Assembly (NCBI RefSeq): GCF_004117875.1
Contig: NZ_RAHW01000002.1
Coordinates: forward strand, 434,001 to 498,000
Direction: 5' to 3'
Source of the DNA: Geomonas oryzae
Lineage (GTDB): Bacteria > Desulfobacterota > Desulfuromonadia > Geobacterales > Geobacteraceae
DNA length: 64,000 nucleotides
Under the pieces are notes generated by a model. It saw nothing but the letters and a program-made list of their open reading frames with translations. It was not told the DNA's origin and ran no database searches. Both the position numbers and the translations under genes were made by a program. Of this stretch, positions 24,657 to 33,126 are shown piece by piece; position 1 is the stretch's first letter; every line of letters begins with the position of its first letter.

Positions 24657-26111
24657 TTACGCCTCCGCAGCCATCCCGATCCGGTACTTCTCCAGGCGGT
24701 CGCGCAGCGTGTTGCGGCTGATCCCCAGGAGCTTGGCGGCGAAGACCTGGTTGTTGTTGCTCTTCTCCATCGCCATGTGGATGAGCGCCTTCTCGAGCCC
24801 CATGTTGACGCTCTCGTAGATGGCCCCCTTGTTCTTCTGGCAGATGCCGTCGAAGACCGGCTCCAGCATGCTCCAGAACACCTCGTAGTAGTCGTCCCCC
24901 GCCGCCTCGAGATCGACCTCCTTGAAGCCGGCCTTCGCGGTCAGGAAGGATTCGAAGTCCCCCGGAACGAGGATGTCGCCGCGGCAGAAGACCACGGCCG
25001 AGTTGATGACGTTCTTAAGCTCCCTGATGTTCCCCTCGAACTGGTGGGTCATGAGGAGCGCCATGGTCTCAGGCGCCACCCCCTTCACGTTCTTGCCGTA
25101 CTTCTTGGAGAACTTCTTGACGAAAAGGTCGACCAGAAGCGGTATGTCCTCGGTGCGGTCCTTAAGCGGCGGCAGGAAGAAGTTCACCACGCGCAACCGG
25201 TAGAAGAGGTCCATCCGGAAGCTCTTCTCCTTCACGCTGTTCAAGAGGCTGCGGTTGGTAGCGGCGATGACGCGCACGTCCACCTTGATGGTCTCGTTCC
25301 CCCCCACCCTCTCGAACTCCTGGTTCTCCAGGACGCGCAGGAACTTCCCCTGGTTGGCGAGGCTCATCTCACCGATCTCATCGAGGAATATGGTGCCGCC
25401 GTTGCACTGCTCGAACTTGCCGATGCGGCGGGAATGGGCGTCGGTGAAGGCACCCTTCTCGTGACCGAAAAGTTCGGACTCGAGCAGCGCCTCGGGAAGC
25501 GCCGCGCAGTTCACCGCCAGGAAGGGACGGTTTTTGCGCTTCGAGTTGTTGTAGATGGCGCGGGCCAAAAGCTCCTTGCCGGTGCCCGATTCCCCCTGGA
25601 TGAGAACGGTGGCGTCCGAATCGGCCACGGTCCCGACCATCTTCCAGATCTCGATCATCTCGGGGGAGGAGCCGATCATCAGGTCCTCGGTCAGATCCTC
25701 CTCCACCTGGGCGCGTTCCTTCGTGTAGCGCACCTTGCGGCTCAAAAGGTTGCACTCCAGCGCCTTTTTCACCGCCCCCTTCAGCTTGTTCATGTCGAAA
25801 GGCTTGGTGACGTAGTCAAAGGCGCCGTGCTTCATGGCCTCGATGGCGTTCTGAGTCGTCTTGTAGCCGGTGGCCATGATGACCGCGAGCCCCGGATCGA
25901 TCTTCTTGGCCTCCTTGAGCACCTCTATCCCGGACTTCTGCGGGAGGCTGATGTCCATGATGGCCACGTTGGGGCGATCCGCTATGATCCGCTTCAAGGC
26001 CCCCTCGCTGTCGCTTTCCAGCAGGAGCTCGTACTCCTCGCCGGAGAAGATCGTCTTCAGCATGAGCAGGATGTCGTGATCGTCATCCAGAATGAGCAGT
26101 TTAGCAGTCAT
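24657..26111 (-). CDS. Sigma-54 type response regulator with variant GAFTDA loop
   Basis: The 484-residue protein has a receiver domain (LLILDDDHD; Asp in VAIMDISLP; Lys in TKPFD), an AAA+ domain with Walker A GESGTGKELLARAI and Walker B GGTIFLDEIGEM, and a Fis-type helix-turn-helix (VFAAKLLGISRNTLRDRLEK). The sigma-54 contact loop reads GAFTDA instead of GAFTGA, so the conserved Gly is replaced by Asp. A region of about 50 residues between the AAA+ and DNA-binding parts (EAAGDDYYEVFWSMLEPVFD) is longer than usual. It is convergent with the HD-GYP regulator and has no adjacent kinase of its own. Confidence 0.92.
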   Translation of the reverse strand: MTAKLLILDDDHDILLMLKTIFSGEEYELLLESDSEGALKRIIADRPNVAIMDISLPQKSGIEVLKEAKKIDPGLAVIMATGYKTTQNAIEAMKHGAFDYVTKPFDMNKLKGAVKKALECNLLSRKVRYTKERAQVEEDLTEDLMIGSSPEMIEIWKMVGTVADSDATVLIQGESGTGKELLARAIYNNSKRKNRPFLAVNCAALPEALLESELFGHEKGAFTDAHSRRIGKFEQCNGGTIFLDEIGEMSLANQGKFLRVLENQEFERVGGNETIKVDVRVIAATNRSLLNSVKEKSFRMDLFYRLRVVNFFLPPLKDRTEDIPLLVDLFVKKFSKKYGKNVKGVAPETMALLMTHQFEGNIRELKNVINSAVVFCRGDILVPGDFESFLTAKAGFKEVDLEAAGDDYYEVFWSMLEPVFDGICQKNKGAIYESVNMGLEKALIHMAMEKSNNNQVFAAKLLGISRNTLRDRLEKYRIGMAAEA

Positions 26112-26202
26112 GAACAGTCCCCCGATGGGCTATTGTAATCCACCACGCCCAGTTGACAGGGGCGCGCGTGACAGAAATCAGTCGTGTGAATCAGGATGAT
26201 AG

Positions 26203-26236
26203 TAAAAGAACCGCCCTTTTTTGGAGAAGCGGTTCT
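26203..26236 (-). terminator. Terminator downstream of the small acidic Cys protein gene
   Basis: AGAACCGC (26207-26214) pairs with GCGGTTCT (26229-26236); on the minus strand four Ts follow. It lies between the 81-residue gene (stop 26296) and the sigma-54 regulator start. Confidence 0.65.
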
Positions 26237-26295
26237 CTTGGTTGCTTCGGGGATTGGCTCCGCAGGTGCCTCTCCCCTTCTAAAGATCAAAGCTG

Positions 26296-26541
26296 TTACT
26301 GCTCGTCGTCTTCGTAATCATCGTCACCGAATGCATCAAGATCGTCGGCATCCTCCTCGCCTTCCTCGTCATACTCGTCGGCCAGGTACTGCGGGCGGTC
26401 GTCCTCCTCCTTGATCGCCTCGAAGCGCGCCAGTATGGCGGGGTTGGTGCAGAAACGCCCGTCTTTGCATGTGCAGGTGTCGAGGTCGCACAGATCGAAA
26501 AGCTGAATTTCGCTGCACAACCGTTTGGTACCAGTATCCAT
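26296..26541 (-). CDS. Small cysteine-containing protein with acidic tail, 81 aa
   Basis: The product has six Cys in the first 32 residues (LCSEIQLFDLCDLDTCTCKDGRFCTNP) and an extremely acidic C-terminal third made almost only of Asp, Glu, Gly and Tyr. The Cys cluster suggests metal or iron-sulphur binding; the tail suggests a soluble interaction or metal-buffering segment. No signal peptide is seen. I do not recognise a characterised family; it is probably a conserved hypothetical of this lineage. A terminator lies downstream, so it is likely transcribed alone. Confidence 0.75.
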   Translation of the reverse strand: MDTGTKRLCSEIQLFDLCDLDTCTCKDGRFCTNPAILARFEAIKEEDDRPQYLADEYDEEGEEDADDLDAFGDDDYEDDEQ

Positions 26542-26640
26542 TCCTTACCTCTGAAAATAACTCGTTAATACAGTTATCGCCATGCTATGCGGCAACTTTA
26601 GAAAAAATCGCCGCCGGACGGGCAATAATACAACAAATTG

Positions 26641-27618
26641 CTAGGCGTTGACAAATGCCGCGTCGCCAGACGCCGCTTTCCCTTCCTCGAGGAAGTCGGT
26701 GGCCACCTTGACGTCCTTCTTGCAGCCGATGTAGATCGGCGCCCTCTGATCCAGGGACTCGGGGACGATGTCGAGGATCGGGATATGGCCGTTGCTGGCA
26801 GCCCCGCCGGCATGCTCGATGATGAAGGCCATCGGGTTCAGTTCGAACAGCACGCGCAGCTTGCCGTTGGGCGAGCCCTTGAGGGCGGGGTACATGAAGA
26901 GCCCCTTCCCTTTCATCAGCACCTGGTTGATGTCGGGAACGAAGCCGCCGGAGTAGCGCAGCTTGCACCCTTTCGCCTCGAGGTGACGGATGAATTTCTC
27001 GTCGCCGTCGTTGTACTTGTTCCTGAGACCGCCCGGTGCGTAGATGTTCCCCTCTTCCTGCATGGTGATGTTCTCGCGGGTCAGCGTGAACTCCATCAGG
27101 TTGTTCATGGTGAACTCGTGCACGCCGTCGCCCACGGTGTAGACGAGCGATACGCGCGGACCGTACAGGATGTACATCGCGGCCACCTGGTTACGGCCGG
27201 GCTGCAGCAGGTCGCAACCGGCGTAGATGCCGACGATGGTGCCGACGGCAAGGTTCACGTCGACAAGCGAAGAGCCGTCGAGGGGATCGTAGGCAACCGA
27301 GTAAAGCCCGTCGGCCGAGGCCTGCGCCTGGTAGATCTCGTCCATCTCCTCGGAGGCGATGTTGCAGACCACGCCGGAGTGGATGAGACGCTTCCTCATG
27401 ATGCGGTCGGAGAGAACGTCGAGGGCTAATTGCTCCTCGCCGTAGAGGTTAGAGGTACCTGCGACGCCGAGGTCGCCGGTGCGCACGGCGTTGATGACGT
27501 ACTTGCTCGCCTCAGCGATCTCACAAATCAGGTGAACCAGGTTGTCACTGATGTTCTGTCCGCGCAGGTGGCGGCGCAGATCTATCTGGAATTTCGAAGT
27601 TCCCGGTGCAGCTGGCAT
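26641..27618 (-). CDS. fbp: Fructose-1,6-bisphosphatase, class I
   Basis: The 325-residue enzyme hydrolyses fructose 1,6-bisphosphate to fructose 6-phosphate in gluconeogenesis. Class I signatures are VAYDPLDGSSLVDVNLAVGTI (metal site; split here as VAYDPLDGSS and LVDVNLAVG), KYNDGDEKFI and the C-terminal KGLFMYPALKGSPNGKLRVL. ATG 27618 follows GGAGGG at five bases; an in-frame TTG at 27630 is inside that site. Length is close to the usual 330-340. It fits a Geobacter-type metabolism that builds sugars from acetate. The 5' region to 27790 is AT-rich and probably holds its promoter. Confidence 0.96.
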   Translation of the reverse strand: MPAAPGTSKFQIDLRRHLRGQNISDNLVHLICEIAEASKYVINAVRTGDLGVAGTSNLYGEEQLALDVLSDRIMRKRLIHSGVVCNIASEEMDEIYQAQASADGLYSVAYDPLDGSSLVDVNLAVGTIVGIYAGCDLLQPGRNQVAAMYILYGPRVSLVYTVGDGVHEFTMNNLMEFTLTRENITMQEEGNIYAPGGLRNKYNDGDEKFIRHLEAKGCKLRYSGGFVPDINQVLMKGKGLFMYPALKGSPNGKLRVLFELNPMAFIIEHAGGAASNGHIPILDIVPESLDQRAPIYIGCKKDVKVATDFLEEGKAASGDAAFVNA

Positions 27619-27789
27619 AGCTCCCTCCAAGATTAAATTAAAATTATTTTACGACCCGGTAGAGTAAGTCAAAACAAGCCACAAAGCAAGGAAAAAAAGG
27701 GGTGAAACGGTAAACCTGAAGAGGAAGTTGGTAAACAAAATTGACCACATAGTGAGAGCAATAGGTTATGTCTGGCGGCTACTCTTTCC

Positions 27790-27906
27790 ACATCCCCTCT
27801 CCCTTCGGGAGAGGGTGCCCGAAGGGCGGGTGAGGGCGTAGCCGAACAGCAATTGTGTTGCTGTTTGCAAGGCCCTCACCCTGCCCTCTCCCGGGGGGAG
27901 AGGGAA
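27790..27906. repeat. Palindromic intergenic repeat, type A, copy 3
   Basis: Nearly identical to copy 2 over both outer hairpins and inner arms; the variable middle differs. It lies upstream of fbp and directly beside the putA terminator and a type B repeat. Confidence 0.85.
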
Positions 27907-27924
27907 TATGGGCGTCTGAGACAT

Positions 27925-27960
27925 AAAAAAGCGCCTGCACTCATGACAAGTACAGGCGCT
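27925..27960 (-). terminator. Terminator of putA
   Basis: A 12-bp stem with one mismatch (27930-27941 with 27949-27960). On the minus strand six Ts follow (plus-strand A run 27925-27930). It lies beyond putA and a type B repeat. Confidence 0.82.
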
Positions 27961-27968
27961 AGATTGAT

Positions 27969-28066
27969 CCCCGCCCCCGGAGGGGGAGGGTTAGGGAGGG
28001 GGACGCGTAGCGCCTCACTCAAACTGACTTCCCCACTCCCAACCTCCCCCCTCCGGGGGGAGGAGT
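27969..28066. repeat. Palindromic intergenic repeat, type B, copy 1
   Basis: About 98 bp: a 5' hairpin of the CCCCCggaGGGGGAGGG type, an inner arm GGGAGGGGGACGCGTAGCG, a short middle, and a 3' hairpin CCTCCCCCctccGGGGGGAGG. The same unit occurs at 31400 and, in the opposite orientation, at 34337. It sits between putA and its terminator and so is transcribed. Confidence 0.82.
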
Positions 28067-28082
28067 GGCAGGCTTCACTTCC

Positions 28083-31000
28083 TTAAGCGACCCAGTCGTC
28101 GTCCTCCTCGACCGGTGCGAAGCCGCGACGCATGGTGTTCTCGGTGACCACCCTCGGATCCATGAAGTGCAGCAGGTAGTCGTGCCCACCCGCCTTGGTG
28201 CCGACGCCGGACATCTTGGAGCCGCCGAAAGGCTGACGGCCGACCAGGGCGCCGGTGTTGTTGCGGTTCAGGTACAGGTTGCCGACACGGAATTCGCGGC
28301 GCGCCTGTGCGAGATGCTCCGGGCTTCTGGAGAAGACGCCGCCGGTGAGGGCGAACTTGGTGGAGTTAGCCCAAGCGATCGCCTGGTCGAAATCCTTCGC
28401 GCGCATGACGGCGAGGACCGGTCCGAAGATCTCCTCCTGGGCGATCCTGTGCTCGGGCTTGATGCCGCCGATGATGGTCATCGGGACGTAGTAGCCGCCG
28501 TCCGCCGGGACCTTGCTCTCGTAGAGCACGTGCCCTTCTTTTTTGCCGATCTCGGCGTACTCCTTGATGGTCTTCATCGCTTTGTCGTCGGCGACGGCGC
28601 CCATGTAGTTGGCCGGGTCCTCGGAAGGACCGACCAGGGTTGCCTGCGCCATGGAGACCAGACGCTCGACGAACTTGTCGTACACAGCATCGAGCACGAT
28701 GACGCGGGAGCATGCGGAACACTTCTGCCCCTGGAAGCCGAAGGCGGAGTAGAGGACGTGCGGCACCGCCTCGTCGAGGTCGGCGTCGTCGTCGATGATG
28801 ATGGCGTTCTTGCCCCCCATCTCGCAGACGATCTTCTTGACGTTCTCCTGCCCCGGGTAGACCTTGGCGGCGCGGTCGATGATCCTGAGACCGACCTCCA
28901 TGGAGCCGGTGAAGGCGATGAGGGAAACGTCCGGGCTGTCGACGAGGTAGTCGCCCATGACCGAGCCGCGCCCCGGCGTGTAGTTGAAGACGCCTTCGGG
29001 GAGCCCCGCCTCGCGGAAAAGCTCCACGATGTGGTAGCCGATCACCGAGGTGAGACCGGAGGGCTTGAACACGACGCAGTTACCGGCCACGATGGCGGCG
29101 GAGGTCATGCCGAGGCTGATGGCGAGCGGGAAGTTCCACGGCGCGATCACCGCGGCCACCCCTTTCGGTTCGTAGAAGTAGTGGTTCAGCTCGCCCGGTG
29201 CATTGCCGACGCGCTTGGGCGTGCCCAGGGTGATCATCTCGCGTGCGTAGTATTCCAAGAAGTCGATCGCCTCGCAGACGTCGGCGTAAGCCTGGTCCCA
29301 CTGCTTGCCGACTTCGAGTACCTGCCATGCGGAAAGCTCGAAGATGCGACGGCGCGCCACGGCGGCGGCCTTGATCAGGTACTGCGCGCGATCCTTCGGG
29401 TCGGTGTCGCGCCATGCCGGGAAGGCCTTCTTGGCGGCGGCGATGGCGTCGCCCACTTCCGCGGTTCCGGCCTGGCAGATCACGCCGATGGTTTCCGACG
29501 GTTTATTAGGGTTGACCGACGGGATGGTGTCGGAGGTCTTAACTTCCTTGCCGTTGATGAAGAGCGGATAGGTCTTGCCAAGCTGCTTTCTTACCTCGGC
29601 GATTTCTTTCGGGAACGCGGCGCGGTGGTCGGCACGGGTGAAGTCGACCATCGCCTCGTTGTAGAACGGCTTCAGGCCTGCGGGTCCCTTAGCTTCCGGC
29701 TTCTTGTTGGCGGCACGTGCCGCACGCTCACGCTGCGCGGTGATCTCCGGGTCTTCGAGCAGGCGCTCGATCTGCGCGTCCTCGGCGAAGCTCTGACGCA
29801 GGAAGGACTCGTTCGCGGTGTTCTCCAGCAGACGGCGCACCAGGTAGCCCATGCCCGGCACCATGTCGCCGTACGGGCAGTAAAGGCGGATGCGGCCGGC
29901 AACCTTGAGGATGCCCCTTCTGACCGGCTCGGCCATGCCGTAGAGCACCTGGAACTCGTAGCGCTCGTCGGGAACGTTCAGCTCTTTTGCCATCTCCATC
30001 ACGGCCGAAATGGTCCTGATGTTGTGGGAAGCGCAGGCGAAGTGGCAGATGTCGGAGCTCTCAAGGATCATCTTCGCCTGGCGCTCGTAAGCGGCGTCAG
30101 ACTCGGCCTTGATGGTCCAGACCGGAATCTCCCAGTCGTTCTGCTTGGCCTTGACGGTCTCCATATCCCAGTAGGCGCCCTTAACGAGGCGGATGGAGAT
30201 GTTCACCTTGTTCTGGCGCGCCCAGGAAAGAAGTGCCGGGAGGTCCTTGTCGGTGTCGACCAGGTAAGCCTGGAGCACGATGCCGAACTGGTCGTAGTTC
30301 GGGAACTCGAGCTTCAGGCGCTTGTACACCTCGATGATGATGTCCTTGTGACGGTAGGACTCCATGTCGATGCAGAGGAAGCCGTCGAGTTCCATGACCT
30401 TCTTGGCGATCTTCCTGACGCGGTCGAGGATGGCGACCACAGAGCCTTCGAAGTCCTGCGGGTTGGCGAGGCAGAAGAGCGCGGTCGGCTTGACGGCGAC
30501 GTTGACCTTCGGAGCATGTCCCCAGTCGAGGTTCGGGTTCCCGCCCTTGCCCGGCAGCGGTTTCCAGTCCTTGTATTCCTTCTTGAGCGAATCGAGGAGC
30601 TCAAGGTAGGTGTTCATGTAGATGTCGGCTTCCTTCTCGGAGAGAGTCGCCTCGCCGAGCACGTCCACGACGAACGCGAAGCCGTCCTTTCTCAGGCGCT
30701 CCATGTTCTTGATGGCTTCCTTGGTGTTCTCGCCGACGATGAACTGGCGCGCCATCTCCTGGATGTTGGTGGTGAGGAACTTGTTGAGCATCGCCCCGCC
30801 GAAGGAGCCGAGCATGCCTGCGACCTTGGCGCCGGTGGAGAGGACCGGCGGCATGTCCTTCTCCTCGCCGAAGTACTCACGGATGTGATCGGTAAGGAGC
30901 TTGCCCGTGGTGAGGGACGGGAAGACGTCGACAAAGCGGAACATCTGGATCTTGAAGGTTTCGTTCTGCATGGACCAGTCCATCACCTTGCCCATCCAGG

Positions 31001-31097
31001 CCCCCTTGTTGAAGAGGGACGGCTTTTCGCCGGAGATGGTGGAGAAGAACTCCTTGCCCCGTGCAATGACTTTGTTGTTCAGTTCGGTGTTGTTCAT
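28083..31097 (-). CDS. putA: Bifunctional proline dehydrogenase / glutamate-semialdehyde dehydrogenase
   Basis: The 1004-residue enzyme oxidises proline to glutamate in two steps. Residues about 90-440 form the FAD-dependent proline dehydrogenase barrel (VNISIRLVKGAYWDME; YGMAEPVRRGI; RLYCPYGDMVPGMGYLVRRLLEN). Residues about 500-985 form the aldehyde dehydrogenase, with APWNFPLAISLGM, the CEMGGKNA region carrying the general base, and catalytic Cys in GFQGQKCSACSR. It lacks the N-terminal ribbon-helix-helix repressor domain of enteric PutA and ends soon after the dehydrogenase, so regulation must be external. A sigma-54 promoter and a PAS-type sigma-54 activator gene lie just upstream. Confidence 0.97.
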   Translation of the reverse strand: MNNTELNNKVIARGKEFFSTISGEKPSLFNKGAWMGKVMDWSMQNETFKIQMFRFVDVFPSLTTGKLLTDHIREYFGEEKDMPPVLSTGAKVAGMLGSFGGAMLNKFLTTNIQEMARQFIVGENTKEAIKNMERLRKDGFAFVVDVLGEATLSEKEADIYMNTYLELLDSLKKEYKDWKPLPGKGGNPNLDWGHAPKVNVAVKPTALFCLANPQDFEGSVVAILDRVRKIAKKVMELDGFLCIDMESYRHKDIIIEVYKRLKLEFPNYDQFGIVLQAYLVDTDKDLPALLSWARQNKVNISIRLVKGAYWDMETVKAKQNDWEIPVWTIKAESDAAYERQAKMILESSDICHFACASHNIRTISAVMEMAKELNVPDERYEFQVLYGMAEPVRRGILKVAGRIRLYCPYGDMVPGMGYLVRRLLENTANESFLRQSFAEDAQIERLLEDPEITAQRERAARAANKKPEAKGPAGLKPFYNEAMVDFTRADHRAAFPKEIAEVRKQLGKTYPLFINGKEVKTSDTIPSVNPNKPSETIGVICQAGTAEVGDAIAAAKKAFPAWRDTDPKDRAQYLIKAAAVARRRIFELSAWQVLEVGKQWDQAYADVCEAIDFLEYYAREMITLGTPKRVGNAPGELNHYFYEPKGVAAVIAPWNFPLAISLGMTSAAIVAGNCVVFKPSGLTSVIGYHIVELFREAGLPEGVFNYTPGRGSVMGDYLVDSPDVSLIAFTGSMEVGLRIIDRAAKVYPGQENVKKIVCEMGGKNAIIIDDDADLDEAVPHVLYSAFGFQGQKCSACSRVIVLDAVYDKFVERLVSMAQATLVGPSEDPANYMGAVADDKAMKTIKEYAEIGKKEGHVLYESKVPADGGYYVPMTIIGGIKPEHRIAQEEIFGPVLAVMRAKDFDQAIAWANSTKFALTGGVFSRSPEHLAQARREFRVGNLYLNRNNTGALVGRQPFGGSKMSGVGTKAGGHDYLLHFMDPRVVTENTMRRGFAPVEEDDDWVA

Positions 31098-31155
31098 CCA
31101 AAGGCTCCTTTATTACAGGTTGTTCCAAGAGGAAATCATAAACGTGTAAAGCTAG

Positions 31156-31171
31156 AGCACAAGCTGTGCCA
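31156..31171 (-). promoter_or_regulatory. Sigma-54 promoter of putA
   Basis: On the minus strand the sequence TGGCACAGCTTGTGCT has the -24 GG and -12 GC at the correct 12-base distance and matches the TGGCAC -24 element fully. The predicted start of transcription is near 31145, about 50 bases before the putA ATG. A sigma-54 activator gene lies upstream on the same strand. Confidence 0.75.
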
Positions 31172-31380
31172 TCCGGTATACGATTTCGCTCATGGTGGAG
31201 ACGCGGAAGCATTTGTCGGGATAGGGACAGGCATCGTAAAGGCGTGTAACTGGGCTAACATCCCGGAAGTATTATAGCAGAGCTGGTGAGAAAGGTAATG
31301 GGAGCGGAAGGATTAAATAGAACTGGATAAGGGAGAGACGCTGAAAAGGTAGTATTGGATCAGAGAGAGAAACAAATAAA

Positions 31381-31396
31381 TATGCAAGCATGCATA
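31381..31396. promoter_or_regulatory. Palindrome TATGCA-N4-TGCATA upstream of putA
   Basis: A perfect 6-bp inverted repeat around AGCA. It lies about 210-240 bp upstream of the putA sigma-54 promoter, a usual distance for an enhancer site. A near-identical palindrome precedes the activator gene. Confidence 0.55.
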
Positions 31397-31399
31397 GCA

Positions 31400-31496
31400 C
31401 ATCCCCTCCCCCGGAGGGGGAGGGTCAGGGAGGGGGACGCGTAGCGGCTCACTCCGGCTTCCCCCCTCCCAACCTCCCCCCTCCGGGGGGAGGAGC
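31400..31496. repeat. Palindromic intergenic repeat, type B, copy 2
   Basis: Same plan as the copy at 27969, including the shared GGGACGCGTAGCG inner segment and CCCTCCCAACCTCCCCCCTC arm. It lies between the activator gene stop (31517) and the TATGCA palindrome. Confidence 0.82.
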
Positions 31497-31516
31497 AAGC
31501 CGAGCGGCAGGAAGTG

Positions 31517-32962
31517 TTATGCTATCCCGTGCTTTTTCAACTTCCTCGCGATGGTCGATTGATTCACCCCGAGCGCCTCGGCCATGCGCACCTGGTTGCC
31601 GTGCTTTTCCAGCGCCTTTTCGAGAACCGCCTTTTCCACCTTGTCCAGCGTCTCCTGCAGGGTCACCTCGTCGTGCCACACGCCACCCACCCCGGTCGAC
31701 GTCGCGCCGCCGGAGGCAATTTCGGCAGGCAAATCCTTGACGTCGATGAGATCCGTTTCGGTCATGACGACGAGACGCTCGCAGATGTTCATCAACTGCC
31801 GCACGTTGCCGGGGTAATCATAGGCAAGAAGCGCGTCGGAGGCGGCGCGGGTCAGGCGCTTGCGGATCGAATCGCGCGTGCCGAACAAGTCGACGTAATG
31901 CCGGACTAGCGGCAGAATGCAGTCCCGCCTTTCCCTGAGAGCGGGCACGTGGATCGGGATCACGTTCAGACGGTAATAAAGGTCGAGCCTGAAGGTCCCA
32001 TCCTTTACCATCTGCTCGAGGTTGCGGTGCGTTGCCGCGAGTATCCTGACATCCAGCGTCCTCGCCTTGGTGCCGCCTAGCCTCACGACACGACCGTTTT
32101 CAAGGAAGCGAAGCAGCTTCACCTGCGCCGCCTGCGGCAGTTCCGCGATCTCGTCGAGGAACAGGATGCCGCCGTCGGCAAGCTCCAGGTACCCCGGTTT
32201 TCCGCTCGCCTGCGCGCCGGTGAAGGCGCCCTTCTCGTAACCGAACAGCTCGGATTCGATGAGCGATTCCGGAATCGCGCCGCAGTTGATCTCAATGAGC
32301 GGTTTGTCCGCACGGCTTGAATTCTTGTGGATCAGTTCCGCGATGAGCCCCTTGCCGACGCCCGACTCTCCCAGGATCAGCACCGTCGAGTTCACCGCGC
32401 TCACCTTGAGCGCCTGCTTGAGCGCGTTGACCATGAGTGGGCTGCGAGCGATGACGCTGCGCGAAGCGAGATCCGCCTGCTGCATCTCAAGCATGTGGCT
32501 GCGGAACTGGTCGCGAAGCGCCTCCTGCTCCTCCAGTTCGCGCTGCAAGTTGTCTATCTCGGTCACATCGCGCTCGCTCACCACGACTCGGATCACCCGG
32601 CCGTTGCCGTCCAGCACCGGGGTGCCGGTCGAGATGAGCTTGCGTCCCTGGCGGTTTTGCAGCTGGCTCACCACCTTGCCGGTAGTCAGTGCCTCGAGCG
32701 CAGCAGAGCGGTCGATGAAGCCCTGGTCCAGTAGTTCGTGCATGTTTTTGCCGATAACTTCCGCGGCAGTGATGTTGTTGATGCGCTCCGATGCCGGATT
32801 GATGCGGATGACCACGGCGTCCGCGTCGCAGATCCAGAGTCCGTCCGAAGAGGAATCGATGATCGCGTCGAGCTCACGCGTAATATCCTGGAAAGCGCGC
32901 ATCTGCCGCGCCATCTCCGCCAGGTCGTGCCCCAAAGCCGCACCGGGAATTGCTTGTGTCAT
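31517..32962 (-). CDS. PAS-domain sigma-54 activator, probable regulator of putA
   Basis: The 481-residue protein has no receiver domain. An N-terminal PAS sensor (about 28-140, with ERINNITAAEVIGKNMHELL) and short coiled coil precede an AAA+ domain (Walker A GESGVGKG; GYEKGAFTGA; Walker B GGILFLDEIAEL) and a C-terminal TyrR/PrdR-like helix-turn-helix (RMAEALGVNQSTIARKLKKHG). Such proteins sense a small molecule directly and drive sigma-54 promoters. The start is ATG 32962, six bases after GGAGG; an in-frame TTG at 32977 overlaps that site. putA is immediately downstream with a sigma-54 promoter, so it probably responds to proline or a related signal. It may also regulate itself through the sites at 32997-33032. 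Confidence 0.93.
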   Translation of the reverse strand: MTQAIPGAALGHDLAEMARQMRAFQDITRELDAIIDSSSDGLWICDADAVVIRINPASERINNITAAEVIGKNMHELLDQGFIDRSAALEALTTGKVVSQLQNRQGRKLISTGTPVLDGNGRVIRVVVSERDVTEIDNLQRELEEQEALRDQFRSHMLEMQQADLASRSVIARSPLMVNALKQALKVSAVNSTVLILGESGVGKGLIAELIHKNSSRADKPLIEINCGAIPESLIESELFGYEKGAFTGAQASGKPGYLELADGGILFLDEIAELPQAAQVKLLRFLENGRVVRLGGTKARTLDVRILAATHRNLEQMVKDGTFRLDLYYRLNVIPIHVPALRERRDCILPLVRHYVDLFGTRDSIRKRLTRAASDALLAYDYPGNVRQLMNICERLVVMTETDLIDVKDLPAEIASGGATSTGVGGVWHDEVTLQETLDKVEKAVLEKALEKHGNQVRMAEALGVNQSTIARKLKKHGIA

Positions 32963-32996
32963 AAAAACCTCCGGCAAAAGTCTAGCCGGCGACCAG

Positions 32997-33032
32997 TATG
33001 CATATTTGCATTCAACTATGCAAGCAGGAATA
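32997..33032. promoter_or_regulatory. Paired TATGCA sites upstream of the activator gene
   Basis: The first site (32997-33012) is TATGCA-TATT-TGCATT, one base from a perfect copy of the palindrome at 31381. The second (33017-33032) repeats the first ten bases of that palindrome exactly (TATGCAAGCA) but lacks the right arm. They are 20 bp apart, about two helical turns, and lie 35-70 bases before the activator start. Confidence 0.55.
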
Positions 33033-33126
33033 CACTCAACTTCATCAGGGAAAAATTGACGGTCAGGCAGACGTAATGATACCTTTTTCCTACGCTGATA
33101 AACGCGATAAATGAGGTGGTTATAAA

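Noticed and set aside
28065..31277. 1070-codon plus-strand open frame opposite putA
   Set aside because: It is the antisense shadow of a high-GC gene; it has Asp/Val/His-rich low-information content and putA on the other strand is unambiguous.
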